A stretch of 64,000 bases of DNA from Marasmius tenuissimus (GCA_029532415.1 JAQOTA010000050.1:6634001-6698000), one strand, 5' to 3'; positions 10,395 to 22,143 are shown, counted from the first letter of the stretch. Notes: a model not told the origin generated them from the letters alone. A program made the numbers and translations.

Positions 10395-13300
10395 TGGTCG
10401 TATTTGTTGGGTGAACTTGGCAGATATCATGATTGTTGATCTTCACTACGTGTATTCATAGGCCTAAGATCCTTGCGAGCATGGTTAAATTGAATCCGAG
10501 GCACAGGTCGACAATATACATGTTTAACTCCCATAGTGCTAATTCGTGCTTCTTTCTCTAAAAGCGAGTTTATAAAGCGTCAATACCTGCCATTGCTGAT
10601 ATATTGGTTTCTTGGTATCGGGGAGAGCCCAGCAGCCCCGACTTCTTATCTAAAGATCGACCCCGATTAACACGCTGGCAAAAATCTCTTTGGCGTACAG
10701 TGCCTATCTCAACGAATTCCTGTTCAAATAAGCTATGTAGTCGTTACTGGCTTTTGCTGTTTAAACAGTGGTATAGGAAGGAAGTGGAACGAAAACGATA
10801 CGTTGACGCCCACTTCTCGCAATGTATTCTAGACATTGGTCTATTTAGGTTACTCGATATAATGTACGGTTCCTCAGCGCTCATAGGGGAGGCTAAGCGT
10901 ACCCTTAAATCCGAACGCCAGCGACGATAGGACGCGAAGAGTGTCCGGTGTTATTGCCGGTTGCTTCGGCACGTAGCACGCCGGGCCGCCCAGCCACGCT
11001 TTTAATTATTTCCGTTGACTCAGACGTAGTATTTGTTATTCATACATTTATATACGGCGTAGCTAGTATTTCCAATTGATTCTTTCCTGCTTTCCCCCCC
11101 ATCGAATCCCCTCGATAGTGAGGTTCTCAACGCCCGATTCCCTCTATTCTCAACATCCGGAGTTTCAAGGAAAGCTAAACAAGCCAAATTCGCCAATCTG
11201 GCAATGAGGATTTGGGGAAGCTGTCGGTGGAGGCGATAGTAAGAGACACGGCGATGGCCGAGCAAACACAACCTCACTTTACATTTTGAGGGCCTGGGAG
11301 TGAGGAGAAACACGAGCGGACGGATGAACTTCAACTCCAAACCCAAATCGTACCCTTAGACTCGGCTGACTCTTGTTCAACGCCAAAACACCTACCACTT
11401 CCTACTCTTCCCGACTACACTCGCAACCTCCTTCTCACTAGTCGAACGCAAAGATGTCAGAAATTTGGAACACTCACGCTCCCCAGGTGAGTTTCAATGG
11501 ATCCAACAAACGTAGTGGTGACGATAAACTTCCTTTCGGAGTCGTGCCCCCGAATAATCCCACAGTATTTCGCTGGGAGATGAGGTAGGTTACGAGGATA
11601 CGTCCGATGGCCGTCGTCATAATGACGTTGACCGCAGGAAACAATGTGACATAAAGAAGGAATGGAAACGTATGTACGAGCTTCCTGATCCAGCCGATTG
11701 TGAAATGCACCTACGCCAACACATAACCATCGGCGTTTCGGATCCGAAATTTGCACGCCCAACGATCCAGGCTCCGTTTGTCCGCGAATCTGCCTAAGAG
11801 AGCTCCCTAACTCGTGCTGTACGATTGCTAGTCTAATGAATTTCACTGACTGCCTTGTCTACGCTTTGATGTCAGCTTCAGGCCGACATCACCGGTGATG
11901 CGCCAACCAAAATGGTCTCGGTAGTCGGTACCCGAGCTTGGCAGTCTTAAAGCTCAACATCCAGTCCCAGTCATAGCTTCTGCGTTCTAAAAATACTTGG
12001 ACCTAAGGTGATATCTCGGTTCCTTGGTTCAAAATCGACACTCAAGGGATTTTCTCTCTTTTTTTCAGCAGCGCTTATTCGTCAATAGATTTAGAAATAT
12101 GGTAACTGGGAGTGCGTAACATCAATGAGTTAGAGAATAGCTGCATATCCTGCAACCTTAGAGATGGACCCATTCATTTCTCATCGGTCGCCCTTTTTCC
12201 GACGCGTCTTCAGTTCTTGTTCTATCATGCCCGTCAGAATTCGGACTCGTTGGGGGATGCGAACGGACGGCCTAAGTTTCTGTTGTTTCTCGTTCTACAA
12301 CCAATGCCATTGAAGTATGGAAATCACCGGTTCCGCTTCTGATGTATGGAGGAGAATGACGAACCATACTTCGAGAAGGAAAACCTTCGTGTCTACGGCA
12401 AACGTCATGGCTACTCTAATTCTTCCCGTCCCTTGACAAAGCCAATAAGTGTTACACCAATGGTCACAATCTCTGGCGCCGTCAGCTGTCAAGGTCAAAT
12501 GGGGAACGGAGCGCTGAGCGGCTGGACTTTTCAGTGGATGTGTTGGGTGTGTAGATCGGTTCATCTTGAATCTGAAGCATCTAAAGACAATTGTCTATTT
12601 TGCTTCCGCCGAGGAAGTCGACCAAGCCAGACTGATTCACTGCAAGATTTGTGCTTGACATCTACAATACATATGCCCTTCGAACCTCGCAATCCCTCCC
12701 ATTCTTCCCCTACGAGCATTGGATGTCAGCCGCAGGGCAGCGACGCTACACCTTTTATCGGTATGTCCGAGATCTTCCCTTGCTCGAAAATACTCATCCG
12801 GGATAGTGCCCGATCTAGGTGATGCTAGACTCGACTCGAGTTGATGTAACCTTGAGGCTTGGTTAGATAATGGTCAACGCGCTGTTCGTCGGACGTGGGA
12901 GACCTTGGAATTGTCTTCGATTCATCCAACAGTATATTCATGAACTAAGATACGCTTCAGCGATTCGATGGACTCCGATCTTATTGGATGCTGTTTATCT
13001 CTTGCGAGGTGGGGAAAAGTGCGACAAACCCGAGCGTCTTCCGGCTTCGGAATTCTAACTCGATTAATACTCGTCCATATTACCTGCCCAAACAACCTCC
13101 CGAACGAATGCATGTGCCCACTCAACATGAAGAGGACGGCTCTATACATTGTGCCCCACGACTCGCGGTGTAGTCCAGATACTAGCGTGGTAGTGTTAGT
13201 ATTGGTGGCGGCGACCGACTTCGCTTCAAGCTACCGGGAATTCATCCTCCATGGTATTCCCGTCATTTTCGGCATGCGCAAGCCATAAGTCTTGATCACT

Positions 13301-13585
13301 CTGTTCGGACTAGAATCAATGATGCAGGTAAAGACGTGTGGAGCATTGACAGCTCACTTATACCTCGACCACCCATCGTGATCGCTTGTCTTCTTTCGAG
13401 ACCGAAAGGTTGAATGCTGATTTGACCTTGCTCAATACATCTAGCGACAAAAAGAAATACCGACTGTCGATCCGACCCCGTCCATCTGTCGGAGCTCTTT
13501 CGCACTTCCTGTTTTGTCTCCCACCATCATTCCGAGGTGTCACCGAAAGTGTCGGAAGTGAGGTTTGGGCGGAGCCGTAGGCGCG
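10395..13585. repeat. 3' flank and intergenic blocks of array unit 3
   Basis: 10395-10930 is the 3' flank block, 11450-11880 the block with TCGGATCCGAAATTTGC, 11880-12430 the later block, and 12950-13550 the upstream and promoter blocks. A GC-rich patch GCACGTAGCACGCCGGGCCG near 10970 is unique to this unit. The exon-like MSEIWNTHAPQ copy is at 11454-11486. The 158-aa frame at 12346-12822 shows no domain I recognise and lies in repeated sequence. Confidence 0.5.
11454..11486 (+). other. Second copy of exon-like ORF MSEIWNTHAPQ
   Basis: Encodes the same 11 residues as 8961-8993 and is followed by the same GTGAGT donor. The sequence at 11531-11578 could read as a following exon (GVVPPNNPTVFRWEM before GTAGGT), but no acceptor fits it well. 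Confidence 0.3.
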
Positions 13586-13593
13586 TATAAAAG
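13586..13593 (+). promoter_or_regulatory. TATA box of the gene at 13660
   Basis: TATAAAAG lies about 67 bp upstream of the ATG and follows GTGAGGTTTGGGCGGAGCC. Confidence 0.7.
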
Positions 13594-13659
13594 GTTGTCG
13601 ACCACACCCTCTGTCTCTCATCATCGTCACACACCGATCTTCTTTTTTCGTGAATCATA

Positions 13660-14899
13660 ATGCAACTCAAGCGACTCGCTTTTTTCACCTCCGTTCTCCC
13701 CGCTGTTTTGGCTGGTATTATACCCCTCGATTTGACCAAGCTAAAGTAAATATTCACATTCTACACTCTGAGCTACGCTAACACTGACATGTTAATGTTT
13801 CTAATTCTTAGTACAGAAGGTATATATATGTACGATCTCTACATCCTGAGACAGACACTGACCATGGCCCCAACCTCAGGCTTAGCCGTTGGACAACCTA
13901 ATCGTTTGCCTCTCGTGGGCGGTGTGCCTGGTGGCAGAGGTCTGATTGATTTGCCAATAAATGTGCTGGGATCGTAAGTCGCTCCATCTTTTTAGTTTCA
14001 GTGACGCTGGCACTGACACCGGTACGTTAATCCTATAGGCAAGACAACGCGGGAGGTATTATAGATCCCCAGTCCCTGTCGATCAAAAATCTTGAACATG
14101 ATTTTCTTATGTAGGAGTTGGTGGTGTGATTGGTCTGCCGATCAATGTGCTGGGAATGTAGGTCGCTGCATCTTTCTACTTCCAGTTACGCTGGCACTGA
14201 CACCGGTACGTTAATCCTATAGGCAAGACAACACAGGAGGTATTATACATCCTCCATCTCCGTCTATCAAAAATCCTGAACATGGTTTTCTTATGTAGGC
14301 GGCCTGGATGCTTTGATTAATGCGCCAATCAATGTGCTGGGAGAGTAGGTCGCTCTATCTTTCTAGTTCCAGTTACGCTGACACTGACACTGGCACGTCA
14401 ATCCGTATAGACAAGACAATGGACGAGGTATTATGTACCGTTGGCCTCTGTCTATGAGAGATCCTGAACATGGTTTTCTCATGCAGGCGGCATCCGCGGG
14501 GGAGTTGGTAGTTTGATTAGTGCGCCGATTAATGCACTGGGACTGTACGTCGCTCCATCTTTCTAGTTCCAGCTACGCTGGCACTGACACTGGCACATCA
14601 ATCCATTTAGACAAGACAACGGAGGAGGTATTGTATACCATTGACTTCTGTCTATGAAAAATTCTGAACATAGTATTCTGCGTAGCCATACTCTAAGGTA
14701 GCCCCTTGAATGGCTTGCTGGGTGACGGGGCTGGCGGGTTGACTGGCGGAGAGTCGGGGTAAGGCGTCTCATTCCTCAGCTTCGGCTGAGTTGATACTAG
14801 TACATTTTCTTATTGTAGCAGAAACAGCAGACCCAGTATACACTGACAGCCTTTATATCCTCTCGTACACATTGATCATGGTCTCCACTTTAAGGTTAG
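13660..14899 (+). CDS. Modular secreted protein (array gene 4), 3' end cut by transposon
   Basis: Model: join(13660..13745, 13812..13819, 13880..13973, 14039..14055, 14115..14157, 14223..14239, 14299..14344, 14411..14427, 14487..14544, 14611..14627, 14698..14758, 14819..14835, 14895..14899), 161 aa. The signal peptide is MQLKRLAFFTSVLPAVLAG. Modules are pairs of a 17-nt micro-exon (QDN(A/T/G)G type) and a 43-61 nt exon with LI-x-x-PIN(V/A)LG, unlike the GGVTG modules of array gene 1 but with the same splice phases. The usual RQ of exon 3 is degraded to GQ. A 6.47 kb transposon entered right at the last acceptor, so the final exon now reads GT-TAG. The lost tail survives beyond the element at 21379-21443. 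Confidence 0.7.
14888..14896. repeat. 9 bp target-site duplication, left copy
   Basis: CTTTAAGGT here and at 21370-21378 flanks the 14897-21369 transposon. Joining the flanks restores the splice acceptor and tail exon of the paralogous gene. Confidence 0.85.
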
Positions 14900-14958
14900 A
14901 CTCGAGCCAGGTCGCCCCGTCAGAGTTTTGAAGACAGTCGTTCAAAAGCTGCTGCGTG

Positions 14959-15028
14959 GCGACTGGTACGGAATACCGGCCCTTTGGCGGGGTCGAAGTT
15001 AAGTCAGGTGATTGTTTGACTTGTCCTC
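14959..15028. repeat. Left subterminal inverted repeat, 70 bp
   Basis: Pairs with 21243-21312 (67 of 70 positions match). It contains GGAATACCGGCCCTTTGGCG. It starts 62 bp inside the left end and 57 bp inside the right end, a likely transposase-binding site. Confidence 0.8.
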
Positions 15029-15209
15029 TTTCCTTCGTCTCGAAACATATGTTCTGGTTTCAAACTCGTCCGATTAACTTGTAAACTATGTCAAACGAGT
15101 CTAATAGAAGTCAGGATCAACGAGTTATGTTTTTTTTTGCGAAATGCTACGGAATGATCGAGATATCGGTAGGTCTTTCCGGGTTAGGGGCTCTTGTTCC
15201 TTTACCTCC

Positions 15210-18200
15210 ATGCCGCCCGCACCTCGCAAACGACGACACTCAGATGCAGATTATCAAGCTTCTAGCTCGGTCAGAAGAAGTGTCGGGGCTTCTAAGCGCA
15301 GAAAGACAAAACCAGCCACTCCCGAGCCTGAACCAGAGCCTTCAGTGGCAGCCGACTCCCCGCCTGTGACACCACAGCACTACGACGACCCCGTCCCAGA
15401 CCTCGACATGGAAATGCCTACCAGTAGTGCTCCAGGATCACCAACATTCGAAAATGATCAAGTCCTCCCGGAGGACCCAGTTCTTCCTCTGTTTCCTTCT
15501 CCCGAGATACCTTCAACTCCCCAACGCAACCGCGTACTAACAGTACCAGAGTCAGGGCGCTCTATCCTCGAAGGAACTCCAAGCCCTGTGACAGCGAGGG
15601 CCGGTCGCCCCCGGCGTGTTCGAAGACCGCATCGGAACCCACTGGGAAGCATAGATATGTCCGAGCCAGGCCCGCGACATTTTCTAACCCCGGAGCAATT
15701 GGCAAAGGCACAGGAGGAGTCTGCGCAGATGAATAGGGAGCTGGAGGCACAACTCGCAAGCCGACAAAAGGCAGAGAAGGCTCAAGATATATGGAGAAAA
15801 ATAGACAGGCCGGAGGATGAAGGTGGATTTGGGTTCACGAGTCTGAACGAGTTTTTCGAGGGTGTGTTTGGGACTGGTGCCAATACCCAGAACAAGATCA
15901 ATGTTACACGGTATCTGCGAGATCACGGCGATACACTTGCCACCATGATGTTCAAGCGCTCACCTGTGGCCTTTGAGAAATTTCTTACTGGAGATCTGAT
16001 GCAGGACGAGCTACAGAAGGAAGGGGAGGCTATCCAAAGCCTCTTTTCCCGCAGAAAGGGGTCTTCTATTCACTCTGTCCTCGACGACTTTGATATGGAT
16101 TCCCTCGAGTCAAAATTGAAGGAGGCTGCACCGAATTTATGGTCTATTCTGCTGTCAGTTGGTAGTGTGGAGGATGAGAAGGGGTCTACATCTCAGGCTC
16201 GACGCAGCAAGGAAATTGTGAGTGGGACACCACTTCAAATGGAAGCTTTAGCTTGATTTCTTAACCCTCAAGGTCTTTGTCTGCATTTGCGCCATGCTGT
16301 CGGTCATCCGATCACAGAAGGCTAATAACTTTCAAGTTGTCATCGGACTCTTTCTCCTTGGGTCTGGAGCGACGAAACGAGAGATAGATGTCCTCGCGCA
16401 TGCTGGCATCTCTTGTTCGTACACCACAGTGATGGACCACATTCGGGCTCTCTCCGCGGAGAACCTCAAAATTGTACAAGAAATCATCCGAGTCGTGATG
16501 TATTTCTTAGTGTGGGACAACGTGAACTTCGCATTCCGTGTGGAGTCTCAACGTTTCGACTCCAAGGACCACTTTGACAGTGGTACGACAGCCTCTCTAA
16601 TTGCCACCTGGGACCCCTACACCAAGCAAACAGCCACCCACGGTGCTTTACCCCTGTCTATGAAGCCCAAACGGGAGGCCTCCAATGAAATCATTCAGGA
16701 CCATAGCCCTCTTCTCGTCCCATCCCTCAACGACCTGGTAACACTCGAGAAATGTTCGTTGTGGCAGCTCAAACAGATTGCACTTCAGCACAAACCAGAA
16801 CTCGCACACCTCAAAGCAAATTTTCCCACGTCTCCCCCTGTCGAAACAGAACAGATAGAGGTTCATCAGACCCAGCATTACCCACTTCCCGCGATGCACG
16901 AGGATGAGTCAACAATCGATGGGACGTTGAAGGTTATTGAAACCCTATTGGAAAAGCTAGGAGTCACTGAGGACGACTTGAAAAAGCACGGGCTCATCTT
17001 TGCCGATGGTGACCTCCTAACGGGTTCGTTGACGAATACGGTAATGTTATTGCTTCTATGAGCAAACCGTACAGACCCTAATCCAGATTCTCCAAGGGCG
17101 AGTCTGCACGCAGGAATTCCAAGGAACTTTCCTCAGGGTTGTTCGTCCTAATACGACGGTTCGGGCTGTTTCATTGCAAGATGGCGGGAGGACGTCTCGT
17201 AATCAACGAGCATTGGGGAAAACCTAACTCGCCCTGGTCTGGTTCCCTTTGGTGGGAAAACAACACTCTCTTGAAGCGGAAGAGTGTTTCCGCTGGGTGG
17301 CAATCAAAGAAGGCAGCACCATGGAAACAGACACATGAACTCATACAGATCTCCCTTGCCGCTCACATCCTCGACGGCTTCCGGATTCACTGCAACAACT
17401 CTGACTTCAATGCGTGGTGCAAAACTGCAACTCTGGAGGATTTTGACACAACTGCCGAGCAGGTTTATTCCAATCTATTCACAAGCCACGCTTATGCCAC
17501 ACAGCAGGAGAAGCCTCAGATTGATATTGTTCTCTCCAATACCATCCTTTACAACCGCGATGCGCTATTCTACTGGCTATTCGTGACATCCATCAAGGCC
17601 GGAAATATTGGTCGAGTCATCCTGGTCCTGCGCATCTGGATGATTATGATGCGCACACCAAAGACGATGCCACGTTACGCCGATGCCATATTTGAAACCC
17701 TCGGTCGTATCCAGCAGTTCCCTGAGAAATTACAGTCAGCCACCTTTCGAGTCTCCTGAATTGATGAGCCAGCACTGACCCCTATCGACAGGAAGTTTTT
17801 CCTCCATAATTGGCTCGTGAACCTGACTGGTCGTCCAAACGCTTTCAAAGAGAACGACCTGTTACAGGAGCATCAAAACCGGTGGCTGAAAGTGAGTGTG
17901 ATACCTTTCACCTTGAAATCTGAGATCTAATAGTGAGCTGGTAGTCGGTTTATGCAGCAAAAGGGCCGAACCGAAGCTGGGAGTGGCTCTCTATGATTTC
18001 ATTGTGCATCTATACACTGAGGCAAGCTTTGCTCTCGGTAGCCAAGATGTTCAACATTCCAGGTTACGGGAGCAAGCACACAGTCCCTGACATGTCAAAT
18101 GAAGTGCAGAGAATAGCGGACGCCCTCAAGGAAGAGACAATTCAGGAGTATGTACCTGAACGTCCCGCTAATGGATTTGTCAAGCCCGTCAGAGACCTAC

Positions 18201-18457
18201 TGCAAGAGGGCATGAAATACGGGGAGAGACGTACCGCGTTTGCAAAGTATCGAGATGACAGTGGCATTCCCATGAACATGGGGGATCAAGGAGACCCTGT
18301 TGTAGAGGCAGCGAGCATATTGGACGAGGGCGAAGATGACGGTGAAGAATATGAGCCCTCACTCGAAGATCTGGAGATGGATGATGAGGAACCATATGGT
18401 ATTCAAAACATCTTGTTGAGTGCCGCCATGTCAATGGTACCCGATAGTCTAAACTAG
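15210..18457 (+). CDS. DUF6589-family protein, candidate transposase
   Basis: Model: join(15210..16217, 16273..17040, 17097..17734, 17792..17891, 17945..18457), 1008 aa, four introns of 53-57 bp with consistent phases. Residues 1-180 are low-complexity and basic (MPPAPRKRRHSD start), likely nuclear. Residues about 337-850 match the DUF6589 pattern as I know it: YTTVMDHI, VWDNVNFAF (Asp 418), IFADGDLLTG (Asp 581 and Asp 583), GLFHCKMAGG (about 616), HNWLVNLTGRPNAFKE, LLQEHQNRWLK and SWEWLSMI. The spaced acidic residues suggest an RNase H-like DDE/DDD core, which is not proven. The C-terminus is acidic. The ATG at 15210 is preferred over 15144 because the sequence between is poor. It shares the transposon with a convergent helicase gene and is probably the enzyme that acts on the inverted ends. 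Confidence 0.8.
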
Positions 18458-21050
18458 AATACATTCAGTTCAAATACATCATCGTCCTGCTCGCTGTTGT
18501 CGTCGAGTTGTATACCATGGCGCCCCGTGCTCTCCTCGACTTGCTGGTTGAAAATTCCCTCGAGGAAATCAGCACGTTGTACAATTTCAGAACCTTCTTC
18601 ATTATACCGCCGACAGTTGTTGAAGAGTCGTCGCCACGCTGCTATAAATTCATTGAGGCTGGCAAAGCCTTTCGACGGTGAAGTATCGCGCATCATGGTA
18701 CGTATATTCGACATTGAGATTGGTTCTTCGATGAGTTCATAGTAGTCCGGGTAATCCTATTACTCAGTGAGACAACTCAAAGGCTAGAGTTCAAAAACAC
18801 CACACTCACAATTCGCCGAGGCTTCCTCATGAATGGCTCACAGATCTTTTGTTGTTCAACCCGGCGGCTCTCTCCTCTCCCCTTTGTAACTGACTGACCA
18901 CTCTCTGGCGTATAGACAGCATCCCAGCATTCCTCAAATACCCTCATCAGAGTCTCGCGTGCCAACTTCCGTGTTCTTGCAGCCATCTGTTCCAGATTCC
19001 GTGCCCTCTCAGCCTCTTCTTGAGCTAACTGCCGAGCGTCTGGAAAACGCCGCACTTGTGCGGCAATGACACCCACAACCTCTTCACCGAAGCGAGCAAC
19101 ACCCAACGCCCACGGGAAGAGATAACGGAAAACATCAGCTGAGGATGCAGATTGGGGATGTGCTGACAGCTTCTCGATGAGGTCGTCAGACATCAGGTAG
19201 CTAGGGAGAATTGTTTTCTGGCCACTGAAGTACTTCTTGATGGCCCCGGACCGCCACTCCCGCAATGCTGTCCGGACTGCCTCCTGAAGCTCGTCTGAGG
19301 GCTTTCCATGTCGACCAAGGCGTGTCGGATAAGGATAATTAATCTTGATAGTTGGGACCGGAAACTTGGATGGTTCACAGTTATCACAGCACCGAACACC
19401 GCGGGGGGAAGTGAAGGGAGTCGGTACTGTGGATATGAAAGCATGAGTCAGGAATGTAAACGGGAACGGAAGGCTTACACTTATTCTCATTCCCAAAATA
19501 GTCGTTCCAAGGACCTCGGCGGCAACGTGAAGTGGCGAGAAACATGGCGAGAAACTTTCGATCCCGGGCTTCGGTATCAGACTTGGGTGTTCGCTTTTTT
19601 CCTCGTCGTGATGTGGCTGCTGCCGTCGATACTTGAGTCTCAGCGTCATCAAGGGGATCCTCAACATCAATGGCAGCAATCCTGTCAATCTGTGATAACT
19701 CATTAGAGTCCCCGTGATCATCTACACCAGTACCACGGTCTCCCTCCTCATCCTCGGCGCTACCTGAACCTTCCTCATCATCAACCTCAACGAGGAACTT
19801 GGTGTAGGCAGCCTTTGTCACAAAGACAATGGCCTCACCAATATCGCAAGGGTCCCGAACACAACGTCCAATCTTCTGGACAAGCGATGAGAACGTGAGA
19901 GGGGCATGCCATAGAATGACCCGCTTGATTCCCCGAAAGTCCATTCCCTGCAGTAGAGGTTAGATTCTTGTATCGATGAAATCCCCGTCAAGTAATCACA
20001 TACCATTCCCAATGCGTCTGTAGCGGGAACACCACGAATTTGGCCATCGCGCAGACCGCGTTGAATCGCGAGCTTTCGGGCCTCGTCAATGTGGCGATGG
20101 TAAAACTCAAATGAGGTTGCCGGTAGGTGTTGTGGCCGATGTTTTCGTAGGAAGTCTTGAATTTGCTCCGCTTCCGAACGACTGTTAACATATATTAGAG
20201 TTTGCGGGAAGTCTTCTGAATCCTCAGTCGAGAAGAGGGAAAGAAGGTCGGCATATGTGTCTTGAGGCTGTTGCATGATCCTGACTGAAATCGCGACATT
20301 ATGCTTCGCATTTGACACGGCAACATGCGGGCAGTCGGCTGGTAGCTGTAGTTTCTGTCGAATATCGGAGAGAATATCTGGCGGAAGAGTGGCTGAAGCA
20401 ACGAGTACAGGGACATTGTCTGGAAGTCGTGCCAACAGTTGTGAAAGGGCACCGTATTCCGGTCGGAAATCCCCACCCCATTCGCTAATACAGTGTGCCT
20501 CGTCGATGACAACGCCTATACAGTTCTTCACGAACACTTTATTCTGCAAGACCTTGGCGTGGAATGAGGTGGAAACTGCCTTCTCGGGGGATACAAATAC
20601 GACTCGATACTTGATGACATCTCGGCCGTCCGTTTTCTGGGTAAGAGATGGTCAGTAAACAGAAAACAAAGAGCCAAACAAACTGACCTCGAAGATATTC
20701 CCTTCATTTTCACCCTCCGAGTTCAACGCAATAGCCGGTATGCCCCTATCATTGAGGTCCTTCACTTGTGAATTCATCAGTGCATTGAGCGGGCTGACAA
20801 CGACCATAACCTTCGAGTTCTGCAACAAGTCAAGTCCTGGTGTCCAATAGTAGAACAATGGGTACCAGAAAGCCATGGTCTTCCCTCCGCCAGTGGGTAC
20901 ATCATAGATGACACTTTTACCCCGCATCATGTACTGTCCTGCTCGTTCTTGGTGATCTCTGAGTGACGAGATGCCAAAAACACGACACAAACTAGTCCTG
21001 GCTTGTTCAAGCTGCGATTCTGAGAGATTTTCAGGCCAATTGGGAGGCAT
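18454..21050 (-). CDS. RecQ-type DNA helicase with C-terminal bromodomain
   Basis: Model: complement(join(18454..18756, 18810..19426, 19479..19947, 20004..20636, 20688..21050)), 794 aa, introns 51-56 bp, phases consistent. RecQ motifs: motif 0 FGISSLRDHQ (25-34), Walker A TGGGKT (53-58), DEAHCISEWGGDFRPEY (166-182), SATLPPDI (202-209), and motif VI IGRCVRD (358-364). A RecQ zinc-type region has RCRRGPWNDYFGN (473-485) and CCDNC (501-505). After a coiled, basic stretch (about 610-670) comes EPFMRKPRRIDYPDYYELI (685-703) with the acetyl-lysine-binding asparagine in RRYNEEGSE (Asn 746), the hallmark of a bromodomain. Expected role: ATP-driven 3'-5' unwinding during transposition, tethered to acetylated histones (inference). 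The fusion is unusual; both halves join in phase across a 53 bp intron. Confidence 0.85.
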
Positions 21051-21242
21051 AGTGACCGACGGTGGAGGGGGCTCGGATGTGATCGAGGCGGAAACATTTC
21101 CTTGCTAGAGGTCGAACGGGAGCAAATTTTGGAAAACGGTAATAAACTCGTGTATTGGGAGGCAAAGGTGAACATTTCTAGTTATAAAGCGAGGTGATAC
21201 GTCGAGTTTGAAACCAAGGCTGTCGAGGTAGTCGTGGTTCTG

Positions 21243-21312
21243 GAGGATAAGTCAAACAATCACCTGACTTAACTCCGACCCCGCCAAAGGGCCGGTATTC
21301 CGTTCCAGTCGC
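21243..21312. repeat. Right subterminal inverted repeat, 70 bp
   Basis: Reverse complement of 14959-15028 with three substitutions. Confidence 0.8.
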
Positions 21313-21369
21313 TGCGCCGGTGAAGGGGTAGGGGCCCCACACCGTGTGTTGCTGCTGGGTTCGAGTCTA

Positions 21370-21443
21370 CTTTAAGGTGTGGCTACCAGGCAAGACAATG
21401 AGAAGGAGATGAGAACAAGGATGCGGAAGAGGGGAAAGCTTAG
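21370..21443 (+). pseudogene. Severed last exon of the array gene 4 secreted protein
   Basis: Starts with the right TSD copy CTTTAAGGT and continues as the TRQDNEKE tail exon known from array gene 1. A one-base loss soon after shifts the frame. Restoring it would give an acidic tail ending at TAG 21441-21443, so the piece has decayed since it was cut off from its gene. Confidence 0.65.
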
Positions 21444-22134
21444 GAGGCTGACATTGAAATCGCTGACGGCAAAATTGTCAGCCTCGCGGGTGCTGATCGA
21501 AGTCCTCCAATAAATCACTCAAACAGGTTTGAGTGAGGTTGTATCGCCAACCTCGACCAGAAGACAACCGGTTGCGAGTCTGTGCATTGTAAGCCACATT
21601 GACATAGTGTAGTCACTACTTTGCTTTGGTCCAGATACTAAGTCCCGAGGCTCTCAAAGGTAGTGACAAAATGTTCCTCAAACTTCTCTAGAAATTGTAG
21701 GATCATGGCTGTAAATTTGCGTACTTGTAATCGCGCCTGTGCTGGGGACTGGCCGAGTAACGGGCTGAGATTGTTCTGAAGATATTCTTGTCCGCCCTTG
21801 ACCAAAGCTTCCTTGCTTCGATGATTGTATTTGTTGTGGTAAACCACTGCGCAGATATCACAATTGTTGGTTTTCACCACGTGTATTCATTGACCTGTAA
21901 GTTCCCGCAAGCATGGATATGTTGAATTTGAGGTGTATCTCGACACCGCCCGTCGTCTTACTACTGTAGTGATGATTCATGAACTGTTAATTCTCACCAT
22001 TATATTGGCTTCATGGAATCGGGGAGAGCTCAACGGCCCCGACTCCTTATCTTCACAAAGATTGTCCTAGTAATTACCCTAACGGATTCGTGATCAAGCA
22101 TTAAGCTACCAAGGTAGGCAGTAGTTGCTTTACC
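21444..22134. repeat. 3' flank block of array unit 4
   Basis: Homologous to 2312-3100 and 7727-8500. No gene seen; open frames are not conserved between copies. Confidence 0.55.
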
Positions 22135-22143
22135 TGATTATAT

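Larger units (their letters stand above)
14897..21369. mobile_element. DUF6589 / RecQ-bromodomain DNA transposon, 6473 bp
   Basis: The element has outermost inverted ends TAGACTCGA / TCGAGTCTA. A 70 bp subterminal inverted repeat (14959-15028 and 21243-21312) has only 3 mismatches. It is flanked by 9 bp duplications CTTTAAGGT. Two convergent genes fill it: a DUF6589 protein (15210-18457, +) and a RecQ-type helicase with bromodomain (18454-21050, -), overlapping by 4 bp at their stops. Both frames are open across all predicted introns and the ends are little diverged, so the insertion is probably young and the copy may be autonomous. I do not recognise it as a described superfamily. DUF6589 is the likely transposase (inference). 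Confidence 0.85.

Noticed and set aside
14897..21369. Assignment to KDZ or Plavaka transposons
   Set aside because: Those fungal elements carry other transposases, and KDZ are often linked to TET/JBP genes. None of those motifs is present, and the DUF6589 pattern fits better.
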